Source: Methylotenera sp965234545
Lineage (GTDB): Bacteria; Pseudomonadota; Gammaproteobacteria; Burkholderiales; Methylophilaceae
Direction: 5' to 3'
DNA length: 64,000 bases
Assembly (NCBI GenBank): GCA_965234545.1
Contig: OZ248348.1
Location: forward strand, 1,302,001-1,366,000
Position numbers and translations under genes: made by a program. Shown piece by piece: positions 35,903 to 45,613 of the stretch (its first letter is position 1; every line of letters begins with the position of its first letter). The notes under the pieces were generated by a model. The model was not told where the DNA came from. It saw only the letters and a list, made by a program, of their open reading frames with translations, and searched no databases.

Positions 35903-37188
35903 TTACTTACCAATTCCAACATCTCAAGATTATTCCAAACCTTTTCAAACGCTTTAATAATTAAGTCAATATCGTCATCGCTTAAGTCATACACACACAT
36001 ACCAAATCCCAGATAAGTTGAATCATTCAACTCTTCTGCTACCGGACAAATACCTTTGCTATAGCTCACATCGCGTTTGCAAATATCAGAAGTCCATGGA
36101 AACCCATTTGAGCCATACGCCATTTTTTTCTGATACATAGGCAACAAGTGAATATTTTGATAACGCTTACTTATGGCAACACCTTCAGCTTGAAGTGCCG
36201 CATGAATTTGATCTCTAGTTACGCCAAGCTCTTCAATATCTAAGATGAGTGGATAAACATAGTAAACATGGGTTCTATCAGATTTTACTAATGGCGTACG
36301 TAAACCACGCAAGCCTTTTAAACCTTCTGTCAGCCTAACTGCTAAACTTTGTCGCGACTCAACAAAACCACCTAATTTTTTGAGCTGCTCAATACCCATT
36401 GCACACTCGATTTCACCCAAGCGAAAATTATGACCAACCATATTCGAAAGATTGGTTACCCCTTTATCGCCCACAACTACTTCAGCATGATTACGAATTA
36501 ACTGTAAACGCTCTGCAATTTCATCATCATTCGTAACAATAACTCCGCCCTCACCTGTATGAATATGTTTATGATAATTAAGACTATAGCCCCCTACGTG
36601 TGCAATAGTTCCAGCGTATTTGCCCTTATACAAAGCTCCTGGCGCTTGTGCAGTATCAGAAATCACTTTTAGCCCATGCTTTTCTGCTATGGCCATCAAC
36701 TCATCCATATCTGCAGACTGGCCAAAAATATCGACTGCCATAATCGCTTTGGTATATGGCGTTATATTAGCTTCAACGGACTTAGGACATAAATTGAACG
36801 TTTCTGGGTCAATATCGGCAAATACAGGGATTGCATTCCAATGCAATATTGCTGTCGCACTAGCACACATAGTCCATGGTGTAACAATCACCTCATCTCC
36901 AGGTTCAATACCAATCGCGCCTACTGCAGCAATAAGCCCAGAAGTCCATGAATTCACAGTAACGGCGTGCTTAACACCAAAGTATTTTGCACACTGACGC
37001 TCAAACTCTTGTACTTTGGGGCCACCGTAAAAATCAGCATGCCATGCGCCTAAAAATTGTGACAACACACCGCTTTCGATAACTTCCTTAGCAGCCTGAA
37101 CCTCTTCATTTCCTAGCGGGTTATATCGCTTAAATTCTGTTTGAATGGTTTTTGGTCCACCAAACAATGCAAGCTTTTGACTATTCAT
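35899..37188 (-). CDS. DegT/DnrJ/EryC1 aminotransferase
   Basis: PLP enzyme of 429 residues, longer than typical sugar aminotransferases. It starts LALFGGPKTI and has TVNSWTSGLIAAVGAIG, DTAQAPGALYKGK, and the Schiff-base lysine in SLNYHKHIHTGEGGVIVTND. A C-terminal extension contains SYSKGICPVAEELNDSTYLG. It differs from both PseC (41595-42761) and the FdtB-like enzyme (26816-27928), so the locus has three distinct aminotransferases. Directly after a Gfo/Idh oxidoreductase, it probably aminates the keto sugar made by that enzyme. Confidence 0.83.
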   Translation of the reverse strand: MNSQKLALFGGPKTIQTEFKRYNPLGNEEVQAAKEVIESGVLSQFLGAWHADFYGGPKVQEFERQCAKYFGVKHAVTVNSWTSGLIAAVGAIGIEPGDEVIVTPWTMCASATAILHWNAIPVFADIDPETFNLCPKSVEANITPYTKAIMAVDIFGQSADMDELMAIAEKHGLKVISDTAQAPGALYKGKYAGTIAHVGGYSLNYHKHIHTGEGGVIVTNDDEIAERLQLIRNHAEVVVGDKGVTNLSNMVGHNFRLGEIECAMGIEQLKKLGGFVESRQSLAVRLTEGLKGLRGLRTPLVKSDRTHVYYVYPLILDIEELGVTRDQIHAALQAEGVAISKRYQNIHLLPMYQKKMAYGSNGFPWTSDICKRDVSYSKGICPVAEELNDSTYLGFGMCVYDLSDDDIDLIIKAFEKVWNNLEMLELVSN

Positions 37189-37218
37189 CCCATTTCCCTT
37201 AATTTTTTTACAATTCGA

Positions 37219-38220
37219 CTATTGTACGAGCGCCATGTGCTTAATTCTTTCACACATTCTTTGTGCTAAAAGTGCAGATTCTCCGTTACTTACTAGAAAA
37301 TCCTCTTTAGTAATTGCTCGATAAATATTATCGATCGCATTTATCATTGCATGAGAGTATTCCCCTGCGTATCGTGCACCATCATCAAGTTTTCGGTAAC
37401 CTTTGAATGTACCACTTTCTACTGCGCGCCTTTCACGCCAATACAAGCCACCTTCTTCCATAGTCAAAACACCCAATGAAAATATTAATTGAAGTTCAAA
37501 ATCCGCATAATCTTCAGCATGTGCACACGCAAGATGTATCGATACACCTTGCTCATTTTCCAACCAAACTGGAATGGTTGGATCATTAGGTACATAATCA
37601 CTTACGGGCTTACCAACCTTAATAACGCTAACAGGCCCAACAAGAAAGTGTAACAAATCCAGCATATGCGAGCCGTTATTTAGTATCCCTTTATTATAAA
37701 TACCAACAATCGACCTTAGCTCTCCCCTCCGACCTGACAATATATCGGCGTGAAGCTGAGAAACAGATGGATCCCACCGACGAGTATGATTTACTGCCAT
37801 CATGACATTGGATGCTTTACATGCCTTAACCAATCTCTCGGTATCAAGCAGTGAAGATGTAATGGGTTTTTCACAAAAAATTAGTTTAGGGCTAAGTTGC
37901 AATGCAACTTCAATATCATGTGAATGATATGTTGTTGGGGAGCAGATACTGACAACGTCAAACCGATAATCCAAATTCAGCATTTCATCAATTGATGAAA
38001 AACCAAGCTGAATATTCCAGTCTTTCATAAACTCAATACGCCGCGATTCGTCAGGCTCTATACACGCGGTCATTTTAAATCGCTTATCTCGTATATAGGC
38101 GCCAGCATGAGTATAAGGAAAATCTTTCAGCTTGCGGCCTTTATCAAACCCTCCAGCAATATTGCCACAGCCAACAATTAGAACGGTTAGTAGTTCTAAT
38201 TCGTTATGTGCATTTGGCAT
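37219..38220 (-). CDS. Gfo/Idh/MocA family oxidoreductase
   Basis: NAD(P)-dependent sugar dehydrogenase of 333 residues from the ATG at 38220, which overlaps the pseI stop as TAATG behind a GGGA site. A TTG at 38235 is the alternative start. The dinucleotide motif is VLIVGCGNIAGGFD. The family signature EKPITSS and a catalytic-region His in NHTRRWDPSV and GSHMLDLLHFL are present. In amino-sugar pathways members such as WbpB/WlbA oxidise C3 of a nucleotide sugar before transamination. An aminotransferase follows after 30 bases. The substrate is not predictable from sequence alone. Confidence 0.8.
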   Translation of the reverse strand: MPNAHNELELLTVLIVGCGNIAGGFDKGRKLKDFPYTHAGAYIRDKRFKMTACIEPDESRRIEFMKDWNIQLGFSSIDEMLNLDYRFDVVSICSPTTYHSHDIEVALQLSPKLIFCEKPITSSLLDTERLVKACKASNVMMAVNHTRRWDPSVSQLHADILSGRRGELRSIVGIYNKGILNNGSHMLDLLHFLVGPVSVIKVGKPVSDYVPNDPTIPVWLENEQGVSIHLACAHAEDYADFELQLIFSLGVLTMEEGGLYWRERRAVESGTFKGYRKLDDGARYAGEYSHAMINAIDNIYRAITKEDFLVSNGESALLAQRMCERIKHMALVQ

Positions 38221-39266
38221 TAAATTAAATCCCAACTCAACGCGGTCCCGCGCTTGAGATTTTTCTTAGCTACCCGACCAATTATTTGTGCTAGATATTT
38301 GGGCGGTAAACCCAACCCTGGGCGAATCGCTCTCACATTTTCTTTTGTCAAAACGTCACCGGCTTTTATGTCTTGAATCACATAGAGCGAACGTCTAAAT
38401 ACAATTGATTTTTTCTCAGCTTCAGTAGCACCATAGCTAACTTTTCCTAGTGCTTGCCATGCACGCTCAGTCTCAACCACCAATTGAGCCATCTCAGCGG
38501 GCTCCATTGAGAATGTACTGTCCACGCCACCGTCAGCACGGTTCAAAGTGAAGTGTTTTTCTATGACTGCGGCACCTAACGCCACGCTGGCAACTGATAC
38601 GCCTACGCCCATAGTGTGATCAGACAATCCTACTTCGCAATCGAATAATTCACGCATATGCGGGATGGTCAGAATATTGGTATTGCTGGCAGTAGCGGGG
38701 TAAGTGCTGGTGCATTTTAGCAGTATCAGGTCTTTGCAACCCGCCTCGCGAGCGGCGCGAACGGTATCATCTAACTCGGCGATACTGGCCATGCCAGTGG
38801 ATATAATTAGCGGCTTACCCGTCGCGGCTACGCGGCGAATTAAGGATAGGTCTGTGTTTTCAAATGAGGCTATTTTATAGCATGGTACATCCAAATTTTC
38901 GAGAAAATCCACAGCCGTGTCATCAAACGGGGTGCTGAACGGGATCATTCCCAACTCACGTGCCCGATCGAAAATTGGTTTATGCCATTCCCAAGGCGTG
39001 TATGCCTCTCCGTAAAGCTTATAGAGTGAGCTTCCAGCCCAAAGGCTTTTAGAATCACTAATATGGAACTCACGCTCGTCCAAATCTAGCGTCATTGTAT
39101 CAGGCGTATAAGTTTGAATCTTCAGTGCATGTGCGCCTGTCTTGGCAGCGGCCTCAACAATTTCCAAGGCGCGCTCCAACGACTGATTATGGTTTCCGGA
39201 CATTTCAGCAATGATAAATGGCGCTTGTCGAAGACCAATTTCACGATTTTCTATTTTTATTCCCAT
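38220..39266 (-). CDS. pseI: Pseudaminic acid synthase PseI
   Basis: NeuB-family synthase of 348 residues. It condenses phosphoenolpyruvate with 2,4-diacetamido-2,4,6-trideoxy-L-altrose to make pseudaminic acid. It shows FIIAEMSGNHNQSLE, ALKIQTYTPDTMTLD, the barrel segments ISTGMASIAELDD and KCTSTYPA, VGLSDHTMGVGVSVASVALG and EKHFTLNR. A C-terminal SAF (antifreeze-like) domain starts around RRSLYVIQDIKAGDVLT. The QTYTPDTMT form and the context between pseH and a Gfo/Idh gene fit PseI rather than sialic acid NeuB. Three bases separate it from pseH. Confidence 0.93.
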   Translation of the reverse strand: MGIKIENREIGLRQAPFIIAEMSGNHNQSLERALEIVEAAAKTGAHALKIQTYTPDTMTLDLDEREFHISDSKSLWAGSSLYKLYGEAYTPWEWHKPIFDRARELGMIPFSTPFDDTAVDFLENLDVPCYKIASFENTDLSLIRRVAATGKPLIISTGMASIAELDDTVRAAREAGCKDLILLKCTSTYPATASNTNILTIPHMRELFDCEVGLSDHTMGVGVSVASVALGAAVIEKHFTLNRADGGVDSTFSMEPAEMAQLVVETERAWQALGKVSYGATEAEKKSIVFRRSLYVIQDIKAGDVLTKENVRAIRPGLGLPPKYLAQIIGRVAKKNLKRGTALSWDLI

Positions 39267-39269
39267 GAA

Positions 39270-39821
39270 TTAACTTCCAAATAATCTATTTTCAAAAGCA
39301 GGCCTCTCATCAGCCCAGCCTGATGAAAATTTAGCAAGACAAACAATATCTTCATATTGCCCATTTTTTTTATAATGCTGGGAAAATTGTCCTTCATGTA
39401 TAAAACCAAATTTCTCGTGAAGCTTAATTACACCACTATTGAATGTAAAAACCTCACAACACAATTTACGGATTTTCAGTATATGGAATGCGTAATCGAG
39501 TGCGAAAAACTCCATAACAGAACCACTTCCACGAGGGACATCAACTTCTCCCAAATAAAATGCCCAATAACAACGATTATGCGGAATGTTAATATTAGTA
39601 AATGATGCAAAACCAATTGGCCTGTTCTCATACAAAAAAACTAAATAAGCTGCATTAGTATCGACTAGCGCTCGTAAAAACCATGCGTCATGTTCTTCTT
39701 GCGAAATAACATGGTCGTTATACATATTAGTTCGCACTCTATCTGAGTTACGCCATTCCAATATCAAGTCTTTGTCAGTCAATTCAATTGGACGAATACT
39801 GTAGCTAGGGTAGTTAAACAT
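39270..39821 (-). CDS. pseH: Pseudaminic acid pathway N-acetyltransferase PseH
   Basis: GNAT acetyltransferase of 183 residues from the ATG at 39821. A TTG at 39830 is also in frame. It contains YSIRPIELTDKDLILEWRN, typical of the PseH/RimJ-like start, then FYLGEVDVPRGSGSVMEFFA with the acetyl-CoA loop, and LHEKFGFIHEGQFSQHYKKN. PseH acetylates the 4-amino group of UDP-4-amino-4,6-dideoxy-N-acetyl-L-altrosamine using acetyl-CoA. It overlaps pseG by eight bases. Confidence 0.9.
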   Translation of the reverse strand: MFNYPSYSIRPIELTDKDLILEWRNSDRVRTNMYNDHVISQEEHDAWFLRALVDTNAAYLVFLYENRPIGFASFTNINIPHNRCYWAFYLGEVDVPRGSGSVMEFFALDYAFHILKIRKLCCEVFTFNSGVIKLHEKFGFIHEGQFSQHYKKNGQYEDIVCLAKFSSGWADERPAFENRLFGS

Positions 39822-40902
39822 GATTTCCAACCAACATTTCTGTAATTTTATTTTGTCTTTGAATTGGCACTAAATGCATAGACGCAATAGAAAGCTGCGT
39901 TCGCGATTGTTCATTTATAAGCAATCTCTCAACAGCACTAAGCATTTCAGCCATTCTCATCTTATGAGCCTCGCCTAGATTAATGAGCACACCAAAAGCA
40001 TCTAAATCAATAGCTGCTTTGCGCTGGTTTTCAGCCATCACAACAATAATGGATGGCAGACCCATTGCACAACGCTCCCAAATTGCCGTTCCTCCTCCGC
40101 CAATAGCTAAATCAGCCGCAGCCATCAGTTCAGCCATACAGGTTGTTTGCACATGGCATATATAACCGGAGTTAGCACAAGCTTGTTGTATCTGTTCACG
40201 TTTAGGATGCTGTGCACCGATGATCACATTCACTTGTTGCTTAACATTTAATTGTGCCAATGCTTGTATAGCCAAACTGGTATAGTCACCTGCATCCACT
40301 CCACCGAAAAACACCAATATTTTTTTAACATCACCTGTGCGAGGTTTAATCTGCTTACGCAAAGCTCTAAACTCTTCTCGCAGCAAAGCGTATTTTGGAC
40401 CTAATAATAACTGGCAATTTGCTGGCACTTTGCCGCTGTAGCGCGTTTGCATATCTGCATAATAATTCTGATCTAGTAATACGTCACAATCGTGCTGACG
40501 GTCTGCAAGGTCATCAATGACCATTAACTTTTTGCAACTTGCACGCACTGCAGATTCCCAGCGTTTATCCAATGCATAATGATCTACGACAATCCAATCC
40601 CAAGATTGATTAGCCAACGTCTGAATTGTTGCTTGTGCATCATGGGCTTGACTAGTACCAAGCCAATTAGCATGATCTAATTCGTCAGTTGATTGTTGCG
40701 TGGGTTCTGTAGTCAGGGATATGAATTCCATCCCCTTTGAAATGAGCATTTCACTCAAATATATTGGCAAGTTTCGACTGATGAAACGTATCTGCGCACC
40801 TTTTTTTTTGAGTTCGTCCGCCAAGGTAAGGCAGCGCATGAAGTGACCAGTCCCTATTTGAGATGATGCATCTACTCGAAAAGCAATGTATGCGTAAACC
40901 AC
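39814..40902 (-). CDS. pseG: UDP-2,4-diacetamido-trideoxy-altropyranose hydrolase PseG
   Basis: MurG-like GT-B hydrolase of 362 residues that removes UDP to release the trideoxyaltrose used by PseI. The first domain has FRVDASSQIGTGHFMRCLTL, the family's catalytic His region, and DWIVVDHYALDKRWE. The second has KKILVFFGGVDAGDYT and DLAIGGGGTAIWERCAMG for UDP binding. Length is typical. It lies between pseF (six-base gap) and pseH (overlap). Confidence 0.93.
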   Translation of the reverse strand: MVYAYIAFRVDASSQIGTGHFMRCLTLADELKKKGAQIRFISRNLPIYLSEMLISKGMEFISLTTEPTQQSTDELDHANWLGTSQAHDAQATIQTLANQSWDWIVVDHYALDKRWESAVRASCKKLMVIDDLADRQHDCDVLLDQNYYADMQTRYSGKVPANCQLLLGPKYALLREEFRALRKQIKPRTGDVKKILVFFGGVDAGDYTSLAIQALAQLNVKQQVNVIIGAQHPKREQIQQACANSGYICHVQTTCMAELMAAADLAIGGGGTAIWERCAMGLPSIIVVMAENQRKAAIDLDAFGVLINLGEAHKMRMAEMLSAVERLLINEQSRTQLSIASMHLVPIQRQNKITEMLVGNHV

Positions 40903-40908
40903 TTCGTA

Positions 40909-41598
40909 TTACCGACTCAAAATAATTGGTGCAACAATTTCAGCACGATCCCAATCTTCCGGTGTATCAATGTCTTGTACACGCCAACGCGGAATTACAA
41001 TAGGCTTTGATCGATTATCAAAGATCCGCTTTCCTTGTATCCATGCTTCCGGCCGCCCCCAATAGAATTGCCCTGCGTCATGGAGTGCTATAGGCAAGTC
41101 TTGAGAACGTGTGCCAAAGTGTTCAGGGAAAAACATTTCCAAACCGCCTTGTTTAGTTTGTTTAAATGAGCGGAATATAGGAGCGGCAAAATCAGTTACG
41201 GCAAAAGTATAATCCCAATTGCCCGAATCTAAGGTTTCGCAACCACGCTTAATATCTTCCACTTGAACAAACGGAGCTGTTGCATAGATGCAGCATACCG
41301 ATTCTAAATCTAGTCCATCATCTATTGCCCACTGTGCAGCATGGGCAATAACTTCAGTCGTTGCGGCAAAGTCATTAGATAATTCTGCAGGCCTAGTAAA
41401 AGGAACTTCCACACCCCACTTTTTAGCCACTTCAGCTATTTCAGCATCATCTGTTGACACAATGATACGATCGAATAGGCACGATGCTTTCGCAGCCTCT
41501 ATCGACCATGCAATCATCGGTTTGCCGTTGAATAGCTTAATGTTTTTACGAGGAATTCGTTTACTTCCACCTCGCGCAGGAATTACAGCTATTTTCAT
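40909..41598 (-). CDS. pseF: Pseudaminic acid cytidylyltransferase PseF
   Basis: CMP-sugar synthetase of 229 residues. The nucleotide-binding motif IPARGGSKRIPRKNIKLFNG, then IIVSTDDAEIAEVAKKWG, CCIYATAPFVQVEDI and DAGQFYWGRPEAW match the PseF/NeuA family. It activates pseudaminic acid to CMP-Pse, the donor for transfer. It overlaps pseC by four bases and is the last activation step, even though it precedes pseG, pseH and pseI in the operon. Confidence 0.93.
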   Translation of the reverse strand: MKIAVIPARGGSKRIPRKNIKLFNGKPMIAWSIEAAKASCLFDRIIVSTDDAEIAEVAKKWGVEVPFTRPAELSNDFAATTEVIAHAAQWAIDDGLDLESVCCIYATAPFVQVEDIKRGCETLDSGNWDYTFAVTDFAAPIFRSFKQTKQGGLEMFFPEHFGTRSQDLPIALHDAGQFYWGRPEAWIQGKRIFDNRSKPIVIPRWRVQDIDTPEDWDRAEIVAPIILSR

Positions 41599-42761
41599 TT
41601 TCCAAAAGCCTTTTTTAAGGCAGTTACAACTTCATCTTGCTGCATTTCTGTAAGGTAAGGGTACATAGGCAAACTAATCACTTCTGCGTAGTACTGTTCC
41701 GCTTCCAAACAATATCCAGCCTTAAATCCTAAATTTTCGTAATAGGGTTGAAGGTACACAGGAATGTAGTGTAGGTTAACGCCAATATTCATTTCCCGTA
41801 AGGCTTCAAATACCTGGCGATGCGTTTTGCCAATCTCTGAAAGATTTAGACGAATTACATATAGATGCAATCCGGAGTAACTGTCTTCATGTTGCCACGG
41901 CGTATAGACAGGCAAGCCCGCTAATAATTGATTGTAGCGTTCAGCAATGGTGTGGCGTGTGGCTACAAATTCATCCACACGTTGCATTTGACTTAAACCT
42001 AATGCTCCTTGCATATCAGTCATACGGTAGTTGTAACCGAGATCAATCTGCTGATAGTACCAAGCTCCATCTGGAACATGGGTCATGTCGTTAATATCGC
42101 GGGTAATGCCATGGCTACGGAGCAACTGCATGCGCTTCGCCAACTGTGCATCGTTTGTCATGGCCATACCACCCTCACCAGTGGTTATGATTTTTACTGG
42201 ATGAAAACTAAATACCGTGATGTCGCTGTAACGGCAGTTACCGATAGGCTTACCTTTATATTTACCACCGATAGCATGAGACGCATCTTCGATAATTTTA
42301 AAACCGTATTGCTGGCCTAGCTTGTGGATGGCTGCCATATCGCAAGATTGGCCGCATAAATGGACTGGAATTACGACTTTAGGTAACTTGCCGGCTTTTT
42401 TTGCCACGGTCAGTTTTTCTGACAAACATGCAACACTCATGTTGTATGTTTGTGGGTCAATATCCACAAAATCCACCGATGCTCCACAATACAATGCGCA
42501 GTTAGCACTAGCAACAAAAGTGACTGGTGAAGTCCATACAACATCATCTTTACCAATCCCTAAAGCCAAGCAGGCGATATGAAGCGCACTGGTGGCGCTA
42601 TTAACGGCCACAGCATATAGTACGCTACAATAATCAGCAACAGCCTTCTCAAAAGCTGGAACGGCAGGACCTTGTGTCAAAAAGTCTGAGCGCAGAACGG
42701 CAATTACCGCGTCGATGTCGGCTTGATTGATGTCTTGGCGACCGTAAGGAATCATAACCAT
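41595..42761 (-). CDS. pseC: UDP-4-amino-4,6-dideoxy-N-acetyl-altrosamine transaminase PseC
   Basis: PLP aminotransferase of 388 residues that converts the 4-keto product of PseB to the 4-amino sugar. It begins IPYGRQDINQADIDAV, typical of PseC, and has VNSATSALHIACLALG, EDASHAIGGKYKGKPIGN, the Schiff-base lysine in FSFHPVKIITTGEGG, and GYNYRMTDMQGALGLSQ. The first ATG overlaps the pseB stop. A second ATG two codons later gives the same conserved start and may be the real one. Confidence 0.94.
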   Translation of the reverse strand: MVMIPYGRQDINQADIDAVIAVLRSDFLTQGPAVPAFEKAVADYCSVLYAVAVNSATSALHIACLALGIGKDDVVWTSPVTFVASANCALYCGASVDFVDIDPQTYNMSVACLSEKLTVAKKAGKLPKVVIPVHLCGQSCDMAAIHKLGQQYGFKIIEDASHAIGGKYKGKPIGNCRYSDITVFSFHPVKIITTGEGGMAMTNDAQLAKRMQLLRSHGITRDINDMTHVPDGAWYYQQIDLGYNYRMTDMQGALGLSQMQRVDEFVATRHTIAERYNQLLAGLPVYTPWQHEDSYSGLHLYVIRLNLSEIGKTHRQVFEALREMNIGVNLHYIPVYLQPYYENLGFKAGYCLEAEQYYAEVISLPMYPYLTEMQQDEVVTALKKAFGK

Positions 42762-43759
42762 CAGATTTTGCCTATGTGCTCACGGTTTTGTTCTATCCAC
42801 GCTTGCAAAGTAGCGATATCCATCCACTCTTGGTTATTATCAGAACAGTATGTAAAGTCCGGTGCTACCAAGACACCCCCGTTAATGCGTTCGGGATCTG
42901 AGCTCCAATCATGAATAGCCGGCAACACTTTGTAATGCTCAGAATATTCATAGGTATGAGGCGCATCTTCTGGGCCTATCATCTGCTCATGTAGCTTTTC
43001 ACCTGGGCGAATGCCAATGATATTATGCTTGGAGGTGGGCACTGTCGCTTTGGCAACATCGGTCATCTTCATGGATGGAATTTTTTTAACATAAATTTCA
43101 CCACCTATCATGTCTTCAAAAGCATGCCAGACGAGATCTACTCCCTGTTCTAAAGTAATCATAAAGCGCGTCATGCGAACATCGGTAATCGGCAATACGC
43201 CCTTATCTGCCTGGCTTAAGAAAAACGGAATGACTGAGCCACGCGAACCCATCACATTGCCATAGCGCACAACAGCAAAGCGAGTATCGTTACCTCCAGA
43301 GTACGAGTTACCCGCAATAAAAAGCTTGTCAGAGGTAAGCTTAGTTGCGCCATATAAATTAGCTGGGCTACTGGCCTTATCGGTGGACAATGCAACCACC
43401 CGCTTAACACCTTGATCGATACATGCATCGATCAAATTCATAGCACCAAACACATTGGTTTTAACACATTCAAACGGATTGTATTCAGCAGTGGGAACGA
43501 TCTTAGTGGCCGCCGCATGGACAACATAATCAATACCATTCAACGCTCTGGATAAACGATCTTTGTCACGCACATCACCAATAAAAAAACGTACCCGCTT
43601 GTCATCACCATACAACTTGGCCATCTCCCACTGTTTCATTTCGTCTCGCGAATATATGACAAGACGACGTGGGTTATATTTAGCAAGGGTCATCGGCACA
43701 AAAGTGTGACCAAATGAACCAGTGCCTCCAGTGATAAGAATTGATGAGTTACTTAACAT
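42761..43759 (-). CDS. pseB: UDP-GlcNAc 4,6-dehydratase (inverting) PseB
   Basis: SDR of 332 residues catalysing the first committed step to pseudaminic acid: dehydration of UDP-GlcNAc with inversion at C5. The dinucleotide motif is ITGGTGSFGHTFVPMTL. The catalytic residues lie in ALSTDKASSPANLYGATKL, where Asp-Lys and the downstream Tyr are the PseB set. RYGNVMGSRGSVIPFF and TRFMITLEQGVDLV follow. It starts four bases after the ABC transporter stop. Confidence 0.95.
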   Translation of the reverse strand: MLSNSSILITGGTGSFGHTFVPMTLAKYNPRRLVIYSRDEMKQWEMAKLYGDDKRVRFFIGDVRDKDRLSRALNGIDYVVHAAATKIVPTAEYNPFECVKTNVFGAMNLIDACIDQGVKRVVALSTDKASSPANLYGATKLTSDKLFIAGNSYSGGNDTRFAVVRYGNVMGSRGSVIPFFLSQADKGVLPITDVRMTRFMITLEQGVDLVWHAFEDMIGGEIYVKKIPSMKMTDVAKATVPTSKHNIIGIRPGEKLHEQMIGPEDAPHTYEYSEHYKVLPAIHDWSSDPERINGGVLVAPDFTYCSDNNQEWMDIATLQAWIEQNREHIGKI

Positions 43760-43763
43760 ACGA

Positions 43764-45560
43764 TTAACTTTCCTTGTTCTTTTCTATTTCAATTTCAGAT
43801 TGATTGACAATTTCTTGATAGCTTCCTATACGCTTAATGGTTCCAGAACCTAGCTCTACAATTTGTGTGCAGTTTTTAAGAGTAGTGAGGCGATGAGCGA
43901 TAATAAGCAAAGTCAAATCTTTGCTAAGCCCCTCAATGGCCTGCATGACAGCTAATTCAGTTTCATTATCTAATGCGCTTGTGGCCTCGTCAAAGATAAT
44001 CACATCGGCCTGCTTATACAATGCGCGGGCAATGCCGATGCGCTGACGCTGACCACCTGACAACCGAATGCCACGTTCGCCAACAAATGTTTGGTATTGA
44101 TCAGGCCAGCTTTCAATGCTGTCTGAAATTTGGGCTTGCTGAGCTGCTCGCCTTACGCGATCATGATCAATTTGATCTTTTGGTACACCAAACGCAATAT
44201 TTTCTTCTATGCTAGTGTCCGCCAGAAAAATAGCTTGTGGAACATGCGCAATATGCATTTGCCACGCGCGGTGGTTGATTTCAGTGATTTCCTGATTGTC
44301 AATTTCTATTGAACCATTAGTAGGATGCAACAAACCCATAACAATATCGAGCAATGTACTTTTACCACTGCCGGTAGCGCCAATGAAGCCCACTTGACTT
44401 CCCTTAGGGATTCTAAGATTAATTCCTTTAAGTACATAAGGAGCCCGTGTACTGTATCGGAATCCGAGTTGATTTAGCGTGATACTCTGCTTAAAGGGTA
44501 AGGCTTGAGGGGCTGGCTGATCAGCGAAGTCTGGCAATGGTTGATCTAACAGCTCAAGAGCATCTTGGAGCGAAGCCTGACCACCCCGGATACCTGTCCA
44601 AGCACTATATACTTGCTGCAGAACTGGTAACAAACGCTGCGCACCCAATGCTAAAGCCCCAAGAATAGGAATGGCTTTGGCGATACCATCTGGCTGCTGA
44701 GCTAGCAAATAAGCCAGCGCTGAAATTAGCAACATACCCAAGGCTTCCATGCCATAACGTGGACTAGCGCTAATAAATGCGTTATTACCTTGGGCGCGAC
44801 GAAGCGGTAAATCAGCGTTACGGTAAATTTGACTGTAGGTGGATTGACTACCGTCGATGAGTACATCACGGATTCCTCCAAGGCCTTCTTGAAGGGATTT
44901 AAGGACTTGCGTGGACTCGCGGGCTATGCGTTCGCCATTATTCAACAGCTGAGTTCGAGTCATACGGATTATAACGACATAGATCAAACCAAATCCTCCA
45001 AAGGCTGCTAGGGCGATAAAAGGATCTATGTACAATAAGGCAATCAAGATAGTGATGAGCATCGCCGCTGAACTTACTAGGGTGAGTAGCATGGTTATAA
45101 TGTTTATCACCCAACCTGTTTTTCCTGAAATGCCGTTAATAACCTCGCTGCTGTTTCTTGCGCAATGCACAGCATATGGCTGATACAGCGTGCGACGATA
45201 CACATTAATGCTGAGATCAGCCCCAGTGGCAAAAGAAAGACGGGTGCTGACCCAAAGCAACAATAAGCGCATGGCCCCTGCGATTAGCGCAGCTGAGCCA
45301 AAGGCGATGGTGAATGGCAACAAAAGCTGCGCTGGCTTGGTAAGCGCTAGCGCATGGATGAAGGGTTGTGAGGCAGGATGAGCAAAAACACGCTCTGGGG
45401 AGGTTAGCACACCAAGAAACGGCAACACCGCACCGATAGTAATAATCTCGATAAATGAAGCAAATACCATAAGCCCCAGCAACAAACTGAACTGTCCACG
45501 GCGCCGCGGGCTTATGTGGTGCCAGAGGCGCTTTAATAATGTTGTTATTGGTTGATTCAC
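43764..45560 (-). CDS. ABC transporter, PglK-like lipid-linked oligosaccharide flippase
   Basis: Half-transporter of 598 residues with an N-terminal six-helix membrane domain (first span FSLLLGLMVFASFIEIITIG) fused to a nucleotide-binding domain: Walker A GATGSGKST, signature LSGGQRQRIGIARAL, Walker B VIIFDEATSALD and switch IIAHRLTTL. It resembles PglK of the Campylobacter pgl system, which flips undecaprenyl-linked glycans. No Wzx protein is seen in the cluster, so this is the best candidate to move repeat units across the inner membrane. It precedes pseB by four bases. Confidence 0.87.
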   Translation of the reverse strand: MNQPITTLLKRLWHHISPRRRGQFSLLLGLMVFASFIEIITIGAVLPFLGVLTSPERVFAHPASQPFIHALALTKPAQLLLPFTIAFGSAALIAGAMRLLLLWVSTRLSFATGADLSINVYRRTLYQPYAVHCARNSSEVINGISGKTGWVINIITMLLTLVSSAAMLITILIALLYIDPFIALAAFGGFGLIYVVIIRMTRTQLLNNGERIARESTQVLKSLQEGLGGIRDVLIDGSQSTYSQIYRNADLPLRRAQGNNAFISASPRYGMEALGMLLISALAYLLAQQPDGIAKAIPILGALALGAQRLLPVLQQVYSAWTGIRGGQASLQDALELLDQPLPDFADQPAPQALPFKQSITLNQLGFRYSTRAPYVLKGINLRIPKGSQVGFIGATGSGKSTLLDIVMGLLHPTNGSIEIDNQEITEINHRAWQMHIAHVPQAIFLADTSIEENIAFGVPKDQIDHDRVRRAAQQAQISDSIESWPDQYQTFVGERGIRLSGGQRQRIGIARALYKQADVIIFDEATSALDNETELAVMQAIEGLSKDLTLLIIAHRLTTLKNCTQIVELGSGTIKRIGSYQEIVNQSEIEIEKNKES

Positions 45561-45613
45561 TATAGAAATTTTTACATTTATATCGTAATGTTGCCTTTAA
45601 TTAACATTTCTTA

